NCBI RefSeq assembly: GCF_048773025.1
Contig: NC_133566.1
Coordinates: forward strand, 657,501-721,500
DNA length: 64,000 nt
Source: Camelus bactrianus
Taxonomy: Eukaryota > Chordata > Mammalia > Artiodactyla > Camelidae
Reading direction: 5' to 3'
In this document: piece after piece, positions 58,955 through 64,000 of the stretch
How positions within the stretch are numbered: position 1 is the first letter of the stretch
Layout: each line of letters starts with the position of its first letter
The notes under the pieces: model-generated
Database searches by the model: none
What the model saw: the letters and a program-made list of their open reading frames with translations, nothing else
What the model was told of the DNA's origin: nothing
Made by a program: the position numbers and the translations under genes

Positions 58955-59950
58955 TTATGTTCTCACCTTGCAATGTGAAGAGTCATCTTGTGCTGAGGCC
59001 ATTCTACTCCTATGAGTGGTGAGGCAGAGACTTTGGAGAGTCATGTTTCTTTTCTCCCCCTTGCTAAGTGTAGGTAAAAAAAGGTTTAAGCCTGAGAAAG
59101 TGCTCCATCTGCAGAAATGTCTTTCAGTTTTGCATTGTGTAAAAATCTTGAGAGCTTTTTAATCATTGAGGAAAGTCTGTGGGGGGAAACAGCCAGTGAA
59201 GCCTGGGTGAGATCCAAAAGAGCCGCGCTTCCCTCACTGACACGGGTGGTGACTTCACCCCCTTCAGGCAGTGAAGTGCCCAGACCCGTGAATGGAGTTG
59301 ACAATCGTGAATATTTATAAATATCCTCTGCTTCATCTTGGATATTAATTTTAAGCTGAGTCAGTTTGTGGTGGCAGCCTAATGCTACATCAGGAATTTA
59401 TAGTATCTGCTCTTTGAGGTGAAGACCAGACAGACTTGATTATTTAACAGTCTCTCTTGAATTGATATCTCAGATTCCTTTGTCAATAGCAAAACAGCAG
59501 AAATACAGACGTCCTTTAATGCCAATGTGACCTGGAACGGGTTTAGTCTCTGTGCCTCAGTGGCCTTAACTGTATGTGGGGAAGATGATAACAGTGCTTC
59601 CTTCAGAGTGGCTGGTGAGGGGGGACTGAGTTGTTGATGAATGACCGAATTTAGTGCTCTCAGCCTGGTGAGGCCTCAGGGGCAGAGATGTCAGAACAGA
59701 GCAGTCCTAGCCGGAGCTCGATCCTTGTTGGAAGCTGTTACAATCAGTATCACCACTGTGGGTTATCAGGTAGTTTTAAGACTTGGTAATATGAATTCAT
59801 GAATAATGTTAAAAGACTAGACATCTCAGATCCAGTTTACATAGTTCTCAAGATTTCCTCTGAGAAATGGATTTTTTTCCTCATCTTAAATCTGAGTTGA
59901 GTCTCTAAGAAAATTCTATATCCCTCCAACTTTTTGCTATAATTCTCCAT
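58955..59950. other. No recognised gene, one MIR piece
   Basis: A MIR-like piece lies near 59,520-59,630 (GTGACCTGGAACGGGTTTAGTCTCTGTGCCTCAGTGG). I looked here for further TRAPPC9 exons and saw none. Confidence 0.4.
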
Positions 59951-59954
59951 TTCT

Positions 59955-60060
59955 TAAAAAAAGAAAAGTTTTAAATGGAGTTACTGGGGACTGAACTGAG
60001 GGCCCCATGCATGCTAAGCACATACTCTCCGAAATGAGGTATAATATCCACCCTGATTTT
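59955..60060 (-). repeat. Camelid SINE, antisense, diverged
   Basis: The plus-strand text 'ttactggggactgaactgag' with GGCCCCATGCATGCTAAGCACATACTCTCC, ending in TATCCACCCTG, is the reverse complement of the camelid SINE, shorter and more decayed than the other two. Confidence 0.8.
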
Positions 60061-60064
60061 TTTT

Positions 60065-61215
60065 AAACTTTATTTTCTTAGTATTCAGAGGCTAGAGGCC
60101 TTTAATTATTTTTCTGGAGACTTGTCTATGATCCTGTAAATCTATAATTAATGGACAAATCTTGGTTTATTAAAAAAAATCAATAGAACATTTTGCAATC
60201 CATCCAAAAGGAAATGCTCATTGACTTAAAATGTTTCTCCTTTATGGTGATTTCTACTTTTTGGTCTAGCTTAATTTATTAACAGCCATCCTCATCATCA
60301 TAATGACCAAAGTCACTCTGATTGGACACTTACCTAAGGCTAAAATGCTTTTCTCATGTTTTACTTCATAGCAGGTGTTTGAGGGTAGGTATCAGTATCT
60401 TATTTTTGCAGCTGAAGGATTGAGAGATGGAGCAGCTTGTCCTAAATCACACGCAGCTGGCGGTGGCTAGCTCGGTGCTGGAACCCAGGCTGCACAGGAT
60501 GCATTCTTAATTGCTCCTCTAATCAGCCTCCCGTTGAGTGGTTTCCCGAACTCCTGTGACTCCATAAATGGCCAATTTTAGTGATCTCAGCCTGATGAGG
60601 CCTTCAAAGGAGAGACACCAGTGAGAATGTGAGGCAGAGTGGCATAAATTAAAATTTTGCATTTTCACAAATGTTTTATTCTCAGGTAATGACTTAAAAA
60701 GTTATTTTTTTAATTTTAGTGCTCTGTAAGCACTAAAAGCAAAATATTAGAAATGATTATAATTCAAAAGAGGTATGGGCTTTGAAAGTCCAACCATTGC
60801 TAATGATGTGACTTGTTTTTCTCTAGTGGTGCTTATTGACAGAACAATTTACAAATACTGAATTTATTTTATGTATTCTTAGTATGAAAGAAAATATTGT
60901 CACTGAATTTTGTAAGTAAAATCTTTACTCTTTTTTTCCTGATGATGAATATGTAAGTTGTTTTCATGGCTTAAGTATATTTCCTCATTTGTAAAATTTG
61001 AGTGATGTCGTTTACCTTGTCTGAATGTGAGAGTTAGACGCCTTGTTTACAAAGCGCCCAAGAGGTGCTTAATAAAAATGTGCTGTCACAATGACAGATA
61101 GTTTGGAAGGATCAACTCTGAATACTAAAAACGGTGGCTTATTTCTGATGCATATTCAATATGTATATATATGATATATATGAATATGGCTTAAAGTAAC
61201 AAGGATTCAGGGTTT
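60065..61215. other. Gene-free stretch with MIR copies
   Basis: MIR antisense lies at about 60,330-60,525 ('gattgagagatggagcagct', then CTAAATCACACGCAGCTGGCGG and GGAACCCAGGCTG). MIR sense lies at about 60,965-61,085 (TATATTTCCTCATTTGTAAAATTTG ... AGAGGTGCTTAATAAAAATG). Nothing else is assigned. Confidence 0.55.
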
Positions 61216-61216
61216 G

Positions 61217-61241
61217 TTTTTTTTTTTTTTTTTTTTTTTTT
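61217..61241 (+). repeat. Poly-T run (25 nt)
   Basis: A pure T run in GGTTTG(T)nAGGGCAG. It could be the antisense tail of a retroposed sequence extending to the right, but I recognised neither a polyadenylation signal beside it nor a parent sequence. Confidence 0.8.
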
Positions 61242-61244
61242 AGG

Positions 61245-64000
61245 GCAGTATGAAGTTTTAATGAAACCAGTAATATTCTAGTGAGACAGAGACTAGTGAA
61301 ATTAATTTAGCAGAAGACCTTGAAGATTATTTACACAGAATGTGTATTGTTACAACTCAGAATTCATGTTGCCGTGTAACCATCCATTCAGACATTTAAA
61401 TTTGTGGGAATCTGACCAGAACCATTAAGTTTAGAAAAAATCCACATTGATCATTTTCAGGGAATAAGCTTCTCTCTTTTGTGATTAAAGAAAATTTTGA
61501 TTTTTTTCTGCACTCTTAACAGGTTTTAAAATATCAAAACATTTATTTGACATGTCACTTTTTTAATAGGGAGAATAAAGCTCATGCTGTTTTAATATGT
61601 AAATAAATGTTTTTGTATTTCAACAAACTTGTATGAATTCCTGGCTCTTTGAGAAGTATTTTGCAAGATACTTAGATTACCTACTTTTGGAAAAATACAG
61701 ACGTGACTTTTATGAATATAGGCCTAGTACAGATCTGTTGGTTTTTGCTACAATGCAAGACATGAGGCCTAGGAGAGCTTTGCTGCTGATTGCCAGGAGG
61801 ACAGATCCCAGGTCTCAGTCTCCCCTCCTGTAAAACGAAGTGGCTGGACTGGATTCTTTCCTCTTCTAAGATGAATTTCCGTGAGCCTATGTCTTTTGTT
61901 TATATTCAGGAGTATTAGCAATATCAGATTAAATACTGAATACCCCTCCCTTCCCCGAAGCAAAGTGCAGTATGTGCTACATAAGCTTTTAGTTATCTGA
62001 TTCTTGTTTCTGATTCTACAAGCAATTTTTGTGTTGCATGTTTCCTGGCAACCTGGAAGGTCTTTTTAGCCATAGGTGGCGCTGTTGCACCTTCTTACAA
62101 TCTTAATATTCCTGTTTGTAAAAGAAGGCTTAAACAACGTTATTTTATTTTGATTTCTTTGCTTAATGTTTCAGGATAGCACAATGTCCATTATGTCTGT
62201 CTACCTGGAAAAATTATTCTTCTTATATATTAGTTTTATTCTGCAATCTCACTGTGAACATTTCAGACTTGCTGTGCAAACAATGGCAAAATTGTTCTTT
62301 TCCTCCAGTGTTAGAAACCAGTGAGCCGGGATTTTATAAAAAGGCTAGAAGCAGCCTCTGGAGCACCTTAAAGCTGAAAAGTGTACTGAGTTCCCTGAGT
62401 ATTGACCCCACCGCTGTGTGTTAATTGGTGGTAGGAGATTTGGTACATATAGGAAGGGGTGTAGTTTTTTGACTTGGGTTTGCGTGCATGTGCTGCCACT
62501 GAGACACGTGAGCCTGAGTCAGTTCGTTCTGAGTTTTTCTCTCGTCTGTGAGATGGGGAAGCTCATATCTGCTTTGTAGATTTGTAAGAATTAGAAATTA
62601 TGTAAAGTGTTTACCACAGTGTGTATGTCAAGAGGACTCATAAACTTTAGCTGCTGTTTTGTGTGAAGCCATCATTTTACAGTCTTTGGCAATTACTAAG
62701 AAACAGGAAAATAAGAAAAGCCAGTTTTATGATGAAAGATATTTGAGGAGGTTTCATAGTTCCTATACCCATAATTTAGCATCAGAAGAGTCAGGACCGT
62801 TACATAGTCACCCTGAACCAATGTTAAGCCACAGAATTTTTTGTTAGCTCATATATGTTGGGGCTTAAGGGGACCCAATATTTATACACACGTTTTCTCC
62901 AGCAGCCAACTGAGAGATGTCACAGAAGAGCAGGCAGGTGATAAATGTCTCCTTTATTACTGATGAAGCCACATTCTCCATGAAATTCAGTGCTGTGGGA
63001 GAGTGGGTGTCATGATACTGTGTCCCAGAAGTAGAGACTCACGCAGTCCCAGGTATCTCTGGGCTACAGCAAGCCTTCCCTTGAGAGGACCTGCCCCATC
63101 ATGCACAGGGCTGTCCTACCATGGAGCTGAGCATCCCAGGTGCTTCCCAAGGGTGGCCAACAATGGAGGGAAAGGAAAGGTTTCATTTGCCCTTCTTGTC
63201 TCCCCAGACTCACACTTCAATCTGTTAGTGTGAGGAGGGCTAGCCGTGGGCCAGGGGTCAAGGGTGTGAAAGAAGAAGCACTCTCCATGGACCAGAGGAG
63301 TGGGGAGGAGGCATCCCCTCCCTCATTTTAAACAGGTGGTGGGATGGAACAGAATGGTCCTCCCCAAGAGTTTATAAAACGGGAAATAAGGATTTCCTTT
63401 GGGACTTAGACTAGCCAGGAAACACAGAAGATGATTAGAAGGGAGACTTGTTAATCACTTTCATATTAAATTGACATTTGTTGAGCACCAAAAATGTGCT
63501 ACATTTTTTTCTGTGCTTTTTACAGAAATGAATCCTTCAATCTTCACAAGTGAGTAAGGAAGGTTTGATTGTTATCCCACATTGTTATTCCACATTGTAT
63601 TACAATGTGGAAATTGAGGCACGGAGAGAGTAAGTAAGTTGGCCAAGGTCACAGAACTAGAAATTGCCAGAGCTGGTATTTAAAACCTGGCTGTCTGGTT
63701 TCCAGGCTCCCAGGGATGGGCTTTGGGTGTTTAGAGGTATCTGCATCCCTGAATCTCTGTAGTTCGGTGCATCAGTTAGCCCAGAAAGGACAGGGAAAGG
63801 AGAGTTACACAGGTGCTCACAGTTGTGTTTCAACCACTGTCCATGGAGAGTGCACCGTGATTGGCGTTAACTGTTTTCCAGGCAGTAGATCTGTTCGTAT
63901 AACAGAAATTTAGTCCATTGAGTTAATCTAAAAACCCTTCCTGCTGTGCTTCTGTCTACACCTGCCATGTTACTGCCTGCCCGTCGTTGGGCCGTTGAGG
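61245..64000. other. Gene-free end of window with MIR copies
   Basis: MIR-type pieces lie at about 61,800-61,895 (CCTGTAAAACGAAGTGGCTGGACTGG), 62,515-62,640 (TTCTCTCGTCTGTGAGATGGGG) and, antisense, 63,475-63,700 ('ttgaggcacggagagagtaa' with GTAAGTTGGCCAAGGTCACAGAAC). The rest is AT-rich and unassigned, with no credible coding exon. Confidence 0.5.

Noticed and set aside
61217-62000. Processed pseudogene behind the 25-nt poly-T run
   Set aside because: There is no TTTATT next to the run, no recognisable parent sequence and no visible target-site duplication.

Overview
This window looks like nuclear DNA of a mammal, most likely a camelid (camel, llama or alpaca). Three copies of a tRNA-derived SINE with the head typical of camelid SINEs (TAGCTCAGTGGTAGAGC-like, then GCATGCTTAGCATGC, then GGTCCTGGGTTCAA) lie near 21.2, 48.5 and 60.0 kb, on a background of L1, L2, MIR and MaLR repeats. 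I find no intact host protein-coding gene. Most long open frames are chance frames in CpG-rich or simple-repeat DNA.

The main content is two broken, unprocessed copies of the 5' ends of host genes. On the minus strand, 12.1-13.85 kb holds exons 1 and 2 of a POFUT2-like gene (protein O-fucosyltransferase 2). A GTAAAC donor follows exon 1, a GTGAGG donor follows exon 2, and a CpG-rich promoter lies upstream at about 13.5-14.3 kb. On the plus strand, 49.05-58.03 kb holds exons 2 and 3 of a TRAPPC9-like gene (TRAPP II subunit, NIBP) separated by an intron of about 8.3 kb. A CpG island at 44.2-45.0 kb ends in a good GTAAGT donor and is a candidate promoter and exon 1 for it. Stops and frameshifts mark both copies as pseudogenes. 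The retained introns argue for DNA-level duplication rather than retrotransposition.

Layout: 0-12 kb is repeat-rich, with L1 and L2 pieces, a CA-rich block at 3.8-4.05 kb and a 5'-truncated L1 at 10.25-11.64 kb just beyond the POFUT2 fragment. 14-19 kb is mostly unique-looking. 19.3-21.75 kb carries L2 with a camelid SINE inside. 26.2-28.5 kb is a GC-rich tandem array with a period of about 160 bp, next to a short G-rich minisatellite. At 30.3-30.65 kb (minus) is an unrecognised 115-codon exon-like open frame. 32.5-34.0 kb has MaLR LTRs, one inserted in an L2. 34.7-37.7 kb is old antisense L1. 39.7-43.6 kb has more LTR fossils, including an inverted pair of same-family LTRs. 44.2-58.0 kb is the TRAPPC9-like segment. 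58-64 kb is L2, L1, MIR and SINE debris.

The genes do not form a working pathway. The sequence suggests an intergenic region that received duplicated gene heads with their promoters, which then decayed and filled with repeats. Family identifications come from remembered protein and repeat sequences, not from a search.
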